From contig CAKOVU010000001.1 of the NCBI GenBank assembly GCA_934122115.1, positions 219,363-283,362 on the forward strand: a stretch of DNA of 64,000 bases, read 5' to 3'. Each line of letters begins with the position of its first letter. Positions within the stretch are counted from its first letter, which is position 1. The notes beneath the pieces are model-generated. The model was not told where the DNA came from, did not search any database, and saw only the letters and a list, made by a program, of their open reading frames with translations. Of the stretch, positions 16,577 to 24,661 are shown piece by piece. The DNA comes from UMGS1901 sp934122115. Lineage in GTDB: Bacteria > Bacillota > Clostridia > TANB77 > CAG-508. The position numbers and the translations under genes were made by a program.

Positions 16577-17779
16577 ATGAATGATAACAAAAAACAAAAT
16601 ATTTATAAAATTATAATGTTAGTAGCTTTAACTGCATTAATTACTTTTATAGTAACCACAATGACTTTATACAATAAATTTGAAAATCGCAATATGCTAT
16701 CAAATACTGCTAATGTGCAAATTACAAGTGAAAGAGGACTAACAGGTACATTAAAAGAATTTAAAAACATATTAGAAGAAAAATATGTAGGAGAAATAGA
16801 TGAAAATGCTTTAATAGAAGGTGCATTGAAAGGTTATGTTGATGCTGTTGGGGATCCATATACTGAATATTTAACAAAAGAAGAAATGGATGAACTAATG
16901 GAAGATACCAGTGGAAAATATGTGGGGATAGGAGTTTATGTGGCAAACAATACAGCTGATAATACTATTTTAGTTGTAGGAATAATGAATGGATCTCCAG
17001 CGTTAGAAGCAGGAATGGAACCTGGCGATATTATAGAAAAAATTGATGGAGTAGAATATAAAGGGGAAGAGCTTTCAAAAGCTACATCAGTATTAAAAGG
17101 TCAAGAGAACACAACAGTAAAAGTAACAGTTTTAAGAGATGGAGAAGAAAAAGAATTAACAGTTACAAGAAAAACTATAACAGTGGAACATGTTACTTCA
17201 AAAATGCTTGAAGATAATGTAGGATATATCCAAATTGATGCATTCGAAGATGGAGTTGCAGATAAATTTGAAGAAAAATATAATGAACTAAATAAATCAG
17301 GCTTAAAAGGATTAATAATAGATTTAAGAAGCAATGGTGGTGGAGTTGTAGATGAAGCTACAGATATAGCAGATTTATTTACTGAAAAAAATAAGCCAGT
17401 TTTAATAATGAAAGATAAAAATGGAGAAGAAACTATAACGAAAGCTAAAAAAGAGCAAGTAATATCAAATATACCTGTGGTGATATTGACTAATGAAACT
17501 ACTGCAAGCGCTTCAGAAATATTAGCAGGAGCATTAAGAGATAATTATAGTGCAAAATTAGTTGGAAAGACCACATATGGCAAAGGAGTAATACAAACGG
17601 TATATAAGCTAACTGATGGAAGTGGACTAAAAATAACAACAGAAGAATATTACACACCAAGCCACAATAAAATACACAAAGTTGGATTAGTGCCAGATGA
17701 GGAAGTTGAAGAAGATACAGAAAATGAAGATAATGATACACAACTAAATAAAGCAATAGAATTAATAAAAAATAAATAA
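16577..17779 (+). CDS. S41 family C-terminal processing protease (CtpA-like)
   Basis: A 400-aa membrane-anchored serine protease. One N-terminal helix (about 10-33), a PDZ domain (about 110-195, with VGIGVYVAN and GSPALEAGMEPGD), then the S41 core: catalytic Ser in TASASEILAG and Lys in GKTTYGKGVIQT. An acidic linker (EVEEDTENEDND) precedes the C-terminus. CtpA enzymes trim exported proteins and, in several bacteria, control M23 hydrolases. It ends at a terminator. Confidence 0.93.
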   Translation: MNDNKKQNIYKIIMLVALTALITFIVTTMTLYNKFENRNMLSNTANVQITSERGLTGTLKEFKNILEEKYVGEIDENALIEGALKGYVDAVGDPYTEYLTKEEMDELMEDTSGKYVGIGVYVANNTADNTILVVGIMNGSPALEAGMEPGDIIEKIDGVEYKGEELSKATSVLKGQENTTVKVTVLRDGEEKELTVTRKTITVEHVTSKMLEDNVGYIQIDAFEDGVADKFEEKYNELNKSGLKGLIIDLRSNGGGVVDEATDIADLFTEKNKPVLIMKDKNGEETITKAKKEQVISNIPVVILTNETTASASEILAGALRDNYSAKLVGKTTYGKGVIQTVYKLTDGSGLKITTEEYYTPSHNKIHKVGLVPDEEVEEDTENEDNDTQLNKAIELIKNK

Positions 17780-17787
17780 AGTTTTAG

Positions 17788-17820
17788 AAAGAATAAGAAG
17801 AAAATCTTATTCTTTTTTTT
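17788..17820 (+). terminator. Rho-independent terminator after ctpA-like gene
   Basis: A 10-bp stem (17788-17797 with 17806-17815) followed by T residues. Confidence 0.85.
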
Positions 17821-17886
17821 GTGCCCATAAGGACGAAAAATGTCGGAAACTTCCCATAAATCGATTAAAGATATCAAGTTTCGCTA

Positions 17887-17915
17887 TTGGAAAAATATGG
17901 AACTGAGAGTATACT
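17887..17915 (+). promoter_or_regulatory. Possible promoter of the spoIIA operon
   Basis: TTGGAA (17887-17892), 17 bp, TATACT (17910-17915). In Bacillus this operon is driven by sigma-H; I could not identify a convincing sigma-H site here. Confidence 0.45.
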
Positions 17916-17948
17916 ATTTATAGTGAACAAATGGAGGGGGGATAAAAT

Positions 17949-18278
17949 GTGGAGTGTACATATTTGCCAAAGGACAAAGTACTTACACTAAAGATTACGG
18001 AAGAGATTGATGAGCATACTACAGAAAAAATGAGGAGGAAAATAGATAATGAAATTACTAGATTTTTGCCTAGAAAAGTTATATTTAATTTTAGTAACGT
18101 TACTTTTATGGACAGTGCAGGAATAGGAATGCTACTTGGAAGGTATAAAGTGGTTAGAATGCTGGGAGGAACCATAGAAATAATTAATATAAACAGGCAA
18201 GTAAAGAAACTGTTTGAAATGAGTGGAATTTTAAAAATAATTCCAGTTACTGATAATTTAGAAGAAAATATAAGCTAG
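17949..18278 (+). CDS. spoIIAA: Anti-sigma-F factor antagonist SpoIIAA
   Basis: A 109-aa STAS-domain protein. The conserved serine that is phosphorylated by SpoIIAB lies in TFMDSAGIGMLLGRY (about residue 56). In its dephosphorylated form SpoIIAA frees sigma-F in the forespore. The start is a GTG, 7-8 bp after GGAGGGGG. First gene of the classical spoIIAA-spoIIAB-sigF order. Confidence 0.92.
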   Translation: MECTYLPKDKVLTLKITEEIDEHTTEKMRRKIDNEITRFLPRKVIFNFSNVTFMDSAGIGMLLGRYKVVRMLGGTIEIININRQVKKLFEMSGILKIIPVTDNLEENIS

Positions 18279-18287
18279 GAGGAAAAG

Positions 18288-18806
18288 ATGGTAGGAATAT
18301 ATGATAATGAGATGAAATTGGAATTTGTAAGTAAATCATCAAACGAAGCATTTGCACGTATAACGGTTGCAGCATTTGCTTCACAATTGGATCCAACAAT
18401 TGAAGAGCTTTCGGATATAAAAACAGCTGTTTCGGAAGCAGTAACAAATTGCATAATACACGGATATGAGAATACAACAGGAATAGTGAAGGTTGAATGC
18501 AAATTGAAAGATAATTGGATTGAAATAGAAGTATCGGACACTGGAAAAGGAATAGAGGATGTGGAATTAGCACGAAGACCACTATATACATCTAAAGCTA
18601 ATTTGGAGAGGTCTGGTATGGGCTTTACTATTATGGAAAGCTTTATGGACGAAATTAGCGTGAAATCAATAGTAGGGCTAGGAACAAAAGTAGTAATGAA
18701 AAAGAAAATAAATAAAGAAGTAAATGAAAAGGAGAATGAAGAAGATAAAGAGGCGAAGGAAGAGATTATCAATATATTAAAATCAATATCAAATGAAGAA
18801 GGATAA
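18288..18806 (+). CDS. spoIIAB: Anti-sigma-F factor SpoIIAB
   Basis: A 172-aa serine kinase/anti-sigma factor of the GHKL fold. N-box EAVTNCIIHGY (about 48-58), G1-box VSDTGKGI (about 84-91) and G2-box RSGMGFTIMESF are present. The C-terminal 30 residues are an extra Lys/Glu-rich tail beyond the usual length of about 145. AGGAGG precedes the ATG. It normally holds sigma-F, whose gene follows at once. Confidence 0.93.
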   Translation: MVGIYDNEMKLEFVSKSSNEAFARITVAAFASQLDPTIEELSDIKTAVSEAVTNCIIHGYENTTGIVKVECKLKDNWIEIEVSDTGKGIEDVELARRPLYTSKANLERSGMGFTIMESFMDEISVKSIVGLGTKVVMKKKINKEVNEKENEEDKEAKEEIINILKSISNEEG

Positions 18807-18813
18807 GATAATC

Positions 18814-19561
18814 ATGTTTGAAAGTAAATATGAAGACATAATAGCCGCTCAAAATGGTGATGAAAATAAAATGGCTAGCCTCGTAAGTAAAAATATGGGG
18901 CTAGTTTATAGCATTACAAAAAGGTTTCAAGGCAGAGGATTTGAGACGGAAGATTTAAACCAAATTGGTACTTTAGGATTAATAAAAGCAATAAAGCAAT
19001 TCAATGCATCATACAATGTTCAATTATCTACATATTGTGTTCCGTATATTTTAGGAGAAGTAAAAAAATATGTTAGAGATGATGGCAAGATTAAGGTTAG
19101 CAGGAGTGTAAAGGATTTAAGCATAAAAATAAACATGGTGCGAAAGGAATATCTAAAGAAGCGGAAAAGAAATTACAATAGAGGAGCTTGCAAAAATTTT
19201 ACATGTTACAAAAGAAGAAATAGCATTAGCAATAGATGCAACGGCAAGCAATGTGGTAACTTCTATAAATGAGCCAATATATGGTAGTGAAGGAGATGAA
19301 GTTTTTGTAGAAGATACCATACAATCAAATAAAAATGAAGAAGTGGATATAACCAATAAAATATGTATACAGCAATTAATGCAAACGTTGAACGGAAGAG
19401 AAAGAGAGATAATAACACTAAGATATTTTAAAGATAATACACAAACGCAAGTATCAAAAATGCTAGGAATAAGCCAAGTTCAAATATCTAGGATAGAAAA
19501 AAAGGTGCTTTTAGCAATGAGAAAAACTTTAGAAGAAAATAGAAAAATGCAGACTTTGTAA
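18814..19561 (+). pseudogene. sigF: Sporulation sigma factor F, +1 frameshift
   Basis: Two overlapping frames together make a normal sigma-F of about 248 aa. Frame 1 (from ATG 18814) carries regions 2.1-2.4 (FETEDLNQIGTLGLIKAIKQ, LSTYCVPYILGEVKKYVRDD) and goes off after KEYLKK. Frame 2 resumes with SGKEITIEELAKIL and carries regions 3 and 4 (LNGREREIITLRYFKD, QTQVSKMLGISQVQISRIEK) to the stop. One extra base near 19155-19164 explains it. No slippery heptamer is evident. Either the strain has lost sigma-F or the assembly has an error here. Neighbours in the operon are intact. Confidence 0.85.
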
Positions 19562-19580
19562 TAAAGTAGAAAGAGAAAAA

Positions 19581-20567
19581 ATGAGAAGATTATTTATGTA
19601 TGTAATATTATTGATTTTAATGATTTTTTTAGTGCCAATATTATTAACTAAAAAATTTGATAAAGTTAAAGAAGTGGTGGCAAATGAAGAAAAACAAGAA
19701 GAGGCGGAATATGTGTATAAAAGCTATGGAACGATTAAGTTACTACATGCAGCAACTGGACAAATTGAGGAATTACCAATGGATGAATATTTATTAGGGG
19801 TGGTATCTGCAGAAATGCCTGCATCGTACGAGCAAGAAGCTTTAAAGGCACAGGCAGTTGTAGCAAGAACATATACAGTGTACAAAATAAAAAATAATGC
19901 AAAGCATGATGGTTCTGATATATGTGATGATTCTAAATGCTGCCAAGCATGGATTTCTAAAGATGATAGGCTAGCAAAATGGGAAGAGAACTTAAGGCAG
20001 GAATATTGGAATAAAATTGAACAGGCTGTTTATGAAACAAAAGGAAAGGTAATAACTTATAATGGAGAAGTAATAGATGCGTTTTTCCATTCAAATAGCG
20101 GAGGAAAAACAGAAAATGTTTCGACAGTTTGGGGTGGTGCGGATTTGCCATATTTACAAAGTGTTGAAACTGCAGGAGAAAGCGAATATAACCAATATGC
20201 ATCAGAAGCAAGTTTTACAAAGCAGGAGTTTGAAAACAAAATGAAGCAAAACCATGCTGATTTTCAGATAAATTATGATGAACCGGAATGCATAAAAGTA
20301 CTGGAATATACTCAAGGGAACAGAGTAAAAACAATTAAAATAGGCAATCTAAATTTATCAGGGGTAGAAGTAAGAACAATATTAGGTTTAAGGTCTGCAA
20401 ATTTTGAAGTAGCTCTTAATCAAGATAATATAAATTTCTCTGTGAAAGGGTATGGACATGGTGTTGGAATGAGCCAGACAGGTGCCAATACTTTAGCAAA
20501 AGAAGGAAAAATGTATGAAGAAATAATAAAGCATTTTTATAGTGGTGTCGAAATAAATGATATATAA
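19581..20567 (+). CDS. spoIID: Stage II sporulation protein D (peptidoglycan lytic transglycosylase)
   Basis: A 328-aa protein with an N-terminal membrane anchor (1-24) and a SpoIID domain. Family motifs visible: YLLGVVSAEMPASYEQEALK (about 73-92, with the catalytic Glu), QAVVARTYTVYK, HSNSGGKTENVSTVWGG, and GYGHGVGMSQTGA near the C-terminus. SpoIID cuts glycan strands during engulfment together with SpoIIM and SpoIIP. It lies 20 bp after sigF. Confidence 0.95.
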   Translation: MRRLFMYVILLILMIFLVPILLTKKFDKVKEVVANEEKQEEAEYVYKSYGTIKLLHAATGQIEELPMDEYLLGVVSAEMPASYEQEALKAQAVVARTYTVYKIKNNAKHDGSDICDDSKCCQAWISKDDRLAKWEENLRQEYWNKIEQAVYETKGKVITYNGEVIDAFFHSNSGGKTENVSTVWGGADLPYLQSVETAGESEYNQYASEASFTKQEFENKMKQNHADFQINYDEPECIKVLEYTQGNRVKTIKIGNLNLSGVEVRTILGLRSANFEVALNQDNINFSVKGYGHGVGMSQTGANTLAKEGKMYEEIIKHFYSGVEINDI

Positions 20568-20571
20568 AATT

Positions 20572-20599
20572 GTATAAATTTCTAAAAATGGGAAATACT
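20572..20599 (+). promoter_or_regulatory. Sigma-F/G-like promoter of spoIIQ
   Basis: GTATA (20572-20576), 14 bp, GGAAATACT (20591-20599), which fits the GGnnAnAnT -10 pattern of forespore sigma factors. In Bacillus spoIIQ is a sigma-F target. Match found by eye. Confidence 0.5.
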
Positions 20600-20645
20600 T
20601 TTTATAGATAAAATATTAAGTATTTCAAGGAGGTTGGTTTAACTT

Positions 20646-21452
20646 ATGGAAAGAAGACCAAGAAAAAATTCAGGTAATGGAATGAATTACAATTTATATA
20701 TAACATTAGGAATAATAATACTTGCTGCTGTTGTATTTGTGGTAACATATACTTTGTATGGAAATAAATTAAACAAACATGCAGAGCTAAGAAATGTAGA
20801 AAAAATAGCGGGAACTCAGAATAAAATGCTAAATACAATAGAGAATACAGAATCGTCGCAAGTAAGCTCTAGTATAGGAAAGAGTGTAAATGAAGCAACT
20901 AATAGTGCTACTACCAATACAGAAAATACAGAGGTAGAAAAAAGAGCAGTTAATACTAGTAAAACTGAAGAAGCGGTAAAAAGTGAAACTAAAAAGGAAG
21001 AAAAAGATAATTCAGAGAGTAGTAATGTTGAGCAAGAGACAGTAAATCCAACATTTGCTAAACCAGTAGATGGTGATGCGGTAAAGAATTATGCTTCTGA
21101 TAATTTATTATATTCTAATACTTTAGATGAATGGACAGTTCATTTAGGAATAGATTACGCTGCAGAGAAAACAAGTATAGTAAAAGCAGCTGCAGATGGC
21201 ACTGTGAAGTCTATAAAGAATGATCCACGTTATGGTTTAACTGTAGTAATAGAGCATTCGAATGGATTTACTAGTATGTATGCAAATTTATTATCAACAG
21301 AATTTATTTCGGTTGGTGAAAAAGTAACTAAGGGGCAAACAATAGCAACTGTAGGAAACACTGCTACGTTTGAAATAGCAGATGAAACACATTTACATTT
21401 TGAAATTTTAAAAGATGGAGTAAATGTAGATCCTAATTTGTATATAAAATAA
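20646..21452 (+). CDS. spoIIQ: SpoIIQ-like M23 forespore protein
   Basis: A 268-aa protein with a short basic N-terminus, one membrane helix (about 18-37), a Ser/Thr/Glu-rich low-complexity linker (about 55-135) and an M23 domain (about 140-268). Both zinc-binding motifs are present (HLGID about 161, HLHFEIL about 251), so it is probably an active peptidase as in clostridia, unlike the B. subtilis protein. SpoIIQ spans the forespore membrane and pairs with SpoIIIAH. The position after spoIID is the classical one. AGGAGG precedes the ATG. Confidence 0.88.
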   Translation: MERRPRKNSGNGMNYNLYITLGIIILAAVVFVVTYTLYGNKLNKHAELRNVEKIAGTQNKMLNTIENTESSQVSSSIGKSVNEATNSATTNTENTEVEKRAVNTSKTEEAVKSETKKEEKDNSESSNVEQETVNPTFAKPVDGDAVKNYASDNLLYSNTLDEWTVHLGIDYAAEKTSIVKAAADGTVKSIKNDPRYGLTVVIEHSNGFTSMYANLLSTEFISVGEKVTKGQTIATVGNTATFEIADETHLHFEILKDGVNVDPNLYIK

Positions 21453-21516
21453 ATATAGAGTTTTGTACTTTTTAGTAGAAAATATTTTAAAAAGGAAAAT
21501 AATACTTGAAATAAAT

Positions 21517-21567
21517 AAAACATATTGCTTACTATTTTATTGGTTATAGTATAGCGATATGTTTTAT
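21517..21567 (+). terminator. Possible terminator after spoIIQ
   Basis: An inverted repeat of about 13 bp (around ATAAAACATAT and ATATGTTTTAT) with a long AT-rich loop. Weak T-tract. Confidence 0.4.
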
Positions 21568-21570
21568 TAT

Positions 21571-21595
21571 TTCCTTAAGATATATACTTAATGGA
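21571..21595 (+). repeat. Lone recombination-like site (unit 3)
   Basis: TTCCTTAAG, spacer ATATATA, CTTAATGGA: same arms as the sites of units 1 and 2. No clear inverted partner is found before target 3; a degenerate TAAG-TATATAT at 22077-22087 is the only candidate. Confidence 0.45.
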
Positions 21596-21609
21596 GCTAT
21601 ATATCGAAA

Positions 21610-21638
21610 ATTATATTACTAAAGTCCTTATACTTCAA
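21610..21638 (-). promoter_or_regulatory. Minus-strand promoter beside the lone site (unit 3)
   Basis: TTGAAG (21633-21638), 17 bp, TATAAT (21610-21615), 14 bp inside the site. This is the same geometry as units 1 and 2 (15 bp), pointing away from target 3. Confidence 0.5.
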
Positions 21639-21672
21639 GCAAAAAACGAAAAAATACTTTTGTCGTTTTTAA

Positions 21673-21957
21673 CTTATCAATGACACGAGTTTTAGTAGCA
21701 TTGCGTTTTCATTTATGCTTATTACAATAATGATTATAATTGCGCTATGCAATAAAAAAGCTAGAAGAGTGATAGCGGTTTTAGCAGGAATTTCTTCTGT
21801 AGGAAGCCTTATACTTGCTATGATGGTTGGTGGAATATGACTTACCATTTGCATTTTGAGCGTATTTATGTTAATTGCAAGTATATCTTCTGGACATGGA
21901 GGAGGATTCTACGGAGGAGGAAGCTCTTTCGGCGGTGGCTCTTCAAGAAGTTTTTAA
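21673..21957 (+). pseudogene. Decayed membrane-protein fragment with Gly/Ser-rich tail
   Basis: One open frame interrupted by an in-frame TGA at 21838-21840. Before it: two hydrophobic stretches (FMLITIMIIIALC and GISSVGSLILAMMVGGI). After it: a tail ending GGGSSFGGGSSRSF, of the type that closes TPM/YgcG-like and DUF2207 membrane proteins. There is no start with a ribosome site. Read as the 3' remnant of such a gene. The rest of 21640-22260 holds only AT-rich sequence. Confidence 0.45.
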
Positions 21958-22267
21958 AAAGTAAAAATAAATTGAAAAAACAGTTGAAAACAAAAAAATG
22001 TAATGGTAGAATGGATGTGGTGTATTTATATCTATAAAGTATATAGAAAATAAGTACAACAAAAGCAATAAGAATATAAGTATATATACAGAGTAGATAT
22101 ACATACATGAAAAGAAAAAGGTTGAATAAAAAACAATAAAACTAGGCACAATAAAATAAATTAAATGATTTTATAAAAATGATAAATGTGCTAAATAAAA
22201 CATTGAATAAAAATTAAATAAGATTTTATTTCAATAAAACAGAAATACAAAGGAGGAGAGAAGGAAG

Positions 22268-23467
22268 ATGAAAAAAGAAATAAAAAATAAACAAGAAAAA
22301 GGAATCACGCTTATTGCTTTGGTTGTAACGATAGTTGTTTTGCTAATACTTGCGGGAGTAAGTCTAAGTTTAGTTATAGGTAACGACGGAATAATGAAAA
22401 GAGCAAAAGTGGCTAAAGAAAGATTTGGACAAGCAAGCAAGAATGAGCAGAAAGATTTAGATACAGTAGAAGATTATATGAATAAAATGACAGTTGGAGA
22501 GACAACAGGAGGAGGTTCAGCAGGAGGTTCTGACTATGACCCAGCATCAGATGGAGTACCGATTCCAGCAGGATTTGTATATGTAGGAGGAACAAAAGCA
22601 AGTGGTCTAGTAATTTCAGATGCAGCAGCAGACAATGAAAAATATAAAGGACAAACAACAGTAGGAACAGACTTACAAGGAAATCAATTTGTATGGATAC
22701 CAGTAGAAAATATAGCGGATTATAAAAGAACAGCTTATTCAACGAACGTTGCAACGGGAACAATAGACTCAACAACAAATTCAGAGCAAATAATAAAAGC
22801 AAGTAGCTCAGACAGTTATTATTTTAAAGAAGCATTGCCTGCAGATGAAAAAACAAGCGTAGAAACCAATAAGGGATTCTATATTGGAAGATACGAAGCA
22901 GGAGACCAAGAAAGTACAGACTCTAAAAAATTAAGAGCAAGCGGAGCATCAACAAGTAATACAATAACAGTAAAAGCAGGACAAGCCCCATATAATTATG
23001 TAACAAGAACACAGGCTAAAAGCCTAGCAGAAGGATTTAGTACAAAACAAAAATATACAAGTGTAAAATCAAAACTAGTAAGTAGCTATGCATGGGATAC
23101 TGCAATTGCATTCATACAAAAAACGAATAGTGATTATGGAAGTAGTTCAGAAGAAGGAAATTATAAAAATTCTCCAACATTTACTTATACAGGAATAGCA
23201 GATACAGAAAAAAATAAACAAACCAAAAAAAATGGAACAAGTACATTAATTCCAACAGGACAAACCACAGCCGTAAATAACATATACGATATGGGAGGAA
23301 ATGTATGGGAGTTGACTACAGAGTCTTGTTCTAGCACGTACTTTCCGTACACGGGTCGTGGTGGCGTTTGCCTCAACGACTTCGCTGTTTATCCAGCAGG
23401 TAACCGTGATGGCGGTTCAGGCGATGCCCGCGATATCGCTGGGTTCAGGCTTACTTTATTCTTGTAG
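22268..23467 (+). CDS. Prepilin-like protein with FGE/lectin domain (target 3, DGR-linked)
   Basis: A 399-aa paralogue. The prepilin-like motif is KGITLIALV (11-19), Ala at +5, with a helix to about 36. A Gly/Ser linker (about 78-90) leads to the FGE-like domain: QFVWIPVEN, GFYIGRYEAG (near 204), VNNIYDMGGNVWEL (near 337). The C-terminal 45 residues form a candidate DGR variable region starting GRGG and ending GFRLTLFL. The MutS-like and Avd-like genes follow, the usual DGR order. Upstream is AGGAGGAG and, farther, a lone recombination-like site. Residues 29-75 are almost identical in DNA to target 4. Confidence 0.82.
   Translation: MKKEIKNKQEKGITLIALVVTIVVLLILAGVSLSLVIGNDGIMKRAKVAKERFGQASKNEQKDLDTVEDYMNKMTVGETTGGGSAGGSDYDPASDGVPIPAGFVYVGGTKASGLVISDAAADNEKYKGQTTVGTDLQGNQFVWIPVENIADYKRTAYSTNVATGTIDSTTNSEQIIKASSSDSYYFKEALPADEKTSVETNKGFYIGRYEAGDQESTDSKKLRASGASTSNTITVKAGQAPYNYVTRTQAKSLAEGFSTKQKYTSVKSKLVSSYAWDTAIAFIQKTNSDYGSSSEEGNYKNSPTFTYTGIADTEKNKQTKKNGTSTLIPTGQTTAVNNIYDMGGNVWELTTESCSSTYFPYTGRGGVCLNDFAVYPAGNRDGGSGDARDIAGFRLTLFL
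23326..23464 (+). other. Candidate DGR variable region of target 3
   Basis: A sharp local rise in GC and NNC/NNT codons: GGC GTT TGC CTC AAC GAC TTC GCT GTT, then GAT GGC GGT, GGC GAT GCC CGC GAT ATC GCT. The rest of the gene uses A-ending codons almost throughout. This is the footprint left when adenines of AAC/AAT codons in a template are randomised. Constant islands are the RGG, PAGNR and GFRLTL regions. Confidence 0.65.
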
Positions 23468-23485
23468 ACCTGAGCCCTGTTTTCT

Positions 23486-23501
23486 CTGAATTTAAATTCA
23501 G
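23486..23501. repeat. 16-bp palindrome downstream of the variable region
   Basis: A perfect palindrome (CTGAATTTAAATTCAG) starting 19 bp after the stop codon, where DGR target genes often carry a hairpin/cruciform needed for retrohoming. A second palindrome, TCTCAAATTTGAGA, lies at 23541-23554. Confidence 0.5.
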
Positions 23502-23578
23502 CAGGAATCATAACCCATAGTATAGATATGGGAAAAGGAATCTCAAATTTGAGAATTAACATAAATATAAGAGAGTAG

Positions 23579-23652
23579 GTAGGAAACGAGTTGAACTTAG
23601 CGTAGCTAAGGTACAAGTCGTTCCTACCGGACTAGTCCTACCGGGCTAGTCC
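23579..23652. repeat. Complex hairpin and short direct repeats
   Basis: An outer imperfect stem (GGTAGGAA-A-CGA at 23579-23590 with TCGTTCCTACC at 23618-23628) encloses a perfect CTTAGC-GTA-GCTAAG stem (23596-23610). It is followed by two copies of CTACCGG(A/G)CTAGTCC. This is the GC-rich part of the 240-bp gap before the MutS-like gene and may be a structured RNA or the remains of a DGR template region. Confidence 0.4.
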
Positions 23653-23706
23653 TTAATTTTTTGCAAAAATAAAGGACGGTTCACATAAAAATAAGGAGGT
23701 AGGAAG

Positions 23707-24171
23707 ATGTCAAATAAAAATAATTTTTTTAGTATTGAGAACAATTTAGAAAATTTAGAAGAGAATAAAGGATATTTAATTTGGATAAGATGTGGGGCTT
23801 TTTTTGTGGCTATATGTGCTAATGCAGTTATACTATCAAATATATTAGGCCTAAAGAGAATATGCATAAAACAGGGAGTATGTAAAGTTGGAATACCAGT
23901 AAATTCAATATACGACTATATAAAGAAATTAGAAAGAATAGGGGACAGCTTTGTAATATATAACTATTCAAAAGATGAAATGATTGAAAATGGTAAGAAA
24001 TATGCAGAAGCATATAGAAGTAAAGGAAGGTTTGTAGATAAGAGTAGAATAACAATAAATTGTGAAGAATGCCCGAATTACAAAAAAGTTTATTATAATG
24101 TAAATGTATTTGAAGAATTAAAAAGATTACAAGAATTAAAAGAATCAACTGGAGAAAAAGATGACAAATAA
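23707..24171 (+). CDS. DGR-associated MutS-like N-terminal-domain protein
   Basis: A 154-aa protein resembling the mismatch-recognition (MutS I) domain found next to many DGRs. The core reads YLIWIRCGAFFVAICANAVI (about 25-44), then KRICIKQGVCKVGIPVNSI, as in MutS N-terminal domains that present an FxE-like loop; here the Phe-Phe is present but the usual Tyr-Glu pair is not clear. It overlaps the Avd-like gene by 11 bp, so the two are coupled. A truncated homologue is at 53650. Function in DGRs is unknown. AAGGAGG precedes the ATG. Confidence 0.65.
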   Translation: MSNKNNFFSIENNLENLEENKGYLIWIRCGAFFVAICANAVILSNILGLKRICIKQGVCKVGIPVNSIYDYIKKLERIGDSFVIYNYSKDEMIENGKKYAEAYRSKGRFVDKSRITINCEECPNYKKVYYNVNVFEELKRLQELKESTGEKDDK

Positions 24172-24538
24172 AAATTCAGAATTAATCTTGATACCAAAAT
24201 ATGAAAAATATATGCAGTATATGATAGAAGTTATAATAAAAATGCCAAGAACAGAAAAATTTAATATTGGAAATGAGTTCAAAATAGTTATGTACAAGTC
24301 ACTTGAAAATATTTTATATATAAATAAAGTTGAAATATCTAAGAGATTATATTATTTAAACTTAATAGATGCTGAACTTGGAACTCAGAGAGTAATGCTA
24401 AGAATAATGCAAAAGAATAAATGGATGGATGAAAAGAAAATTAGAGTATCTATGGAAATGTTATATGAAATTGGCAAAATTCTAGGAGGCCTAATAAAAC
24501 AATATGCCAAGAACAAAAAGAACCATATAATACAATAA
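24161..24538 (+). CDS. avd: Avd-like four-helix-bundle protein (DGR accessory)
   Basis: A 125-aa, basic, all-helical protein with the Avd/23S-intervening-sequence four-helix-bundle pattern: YMIEVIIKMPRTEKFNIGNE (the typical start), ISKRLYYLNLIDAEL, LRIMQKNKW and MLYEIGKILGGLIKQ. Avd binds the DGR reverse transcriptase and template RNA and is needed for mutagenic cDNA synthesis. It follows target 3 and the MutS-like gene, but no reverse transcriptase follows it; a terminator and ftsK do. Confidence 0.72.
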   Translation: MTNKNSELILIPKYEKYMQYMIEVIIKMPRTEKFNIGNEFKIVMYKSLENILYINKVEISKRLYYLNLIDAELGTQRVMLRIMQKNKWMDEKKIRVSMEMLYEIGKILGGLIKQYAKNKKNHIIQ

Positions 24539-24540
24539 CG

Positions 24541-24572
24541 AAACGTGGTAAAATATTTTGCCACGTTTTTTT
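24541..24572 (+). terminator. Rho-independent terminator after avd-like gene
   Basis: An 8-bp stem (AAACGTGG with CCACGTTT) followed by seven T. It closes the DGR-like gene set. Confidence 0.85.
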
Positions 24573-24600
24573 GAAGAAAAAATCGTAAAAACCCTATACT
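24571..24600 (+). promoter_or_regulatory. Possible promoter of ftsK/spoIIIE
   Basis: TTGAAG (24571-24576), 18 bp, TATACT (24595-24600), overlapping the preceding terminator tail. Confidence 0.45.
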
Positions 24601-24661
24601 TTTTTTTCTATTTGATATAAAATTATAACGAATTATAAACACAACAAGGGAGGAAATAAAA

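Noticed and set aside
21837..22037. 66-codon plus frame after the decayed gene
   Set aside because: No ribosome site; its Arg/Lys-rich content is the off-frame reading of the Gly/Ser tail and AT-rich DNA.
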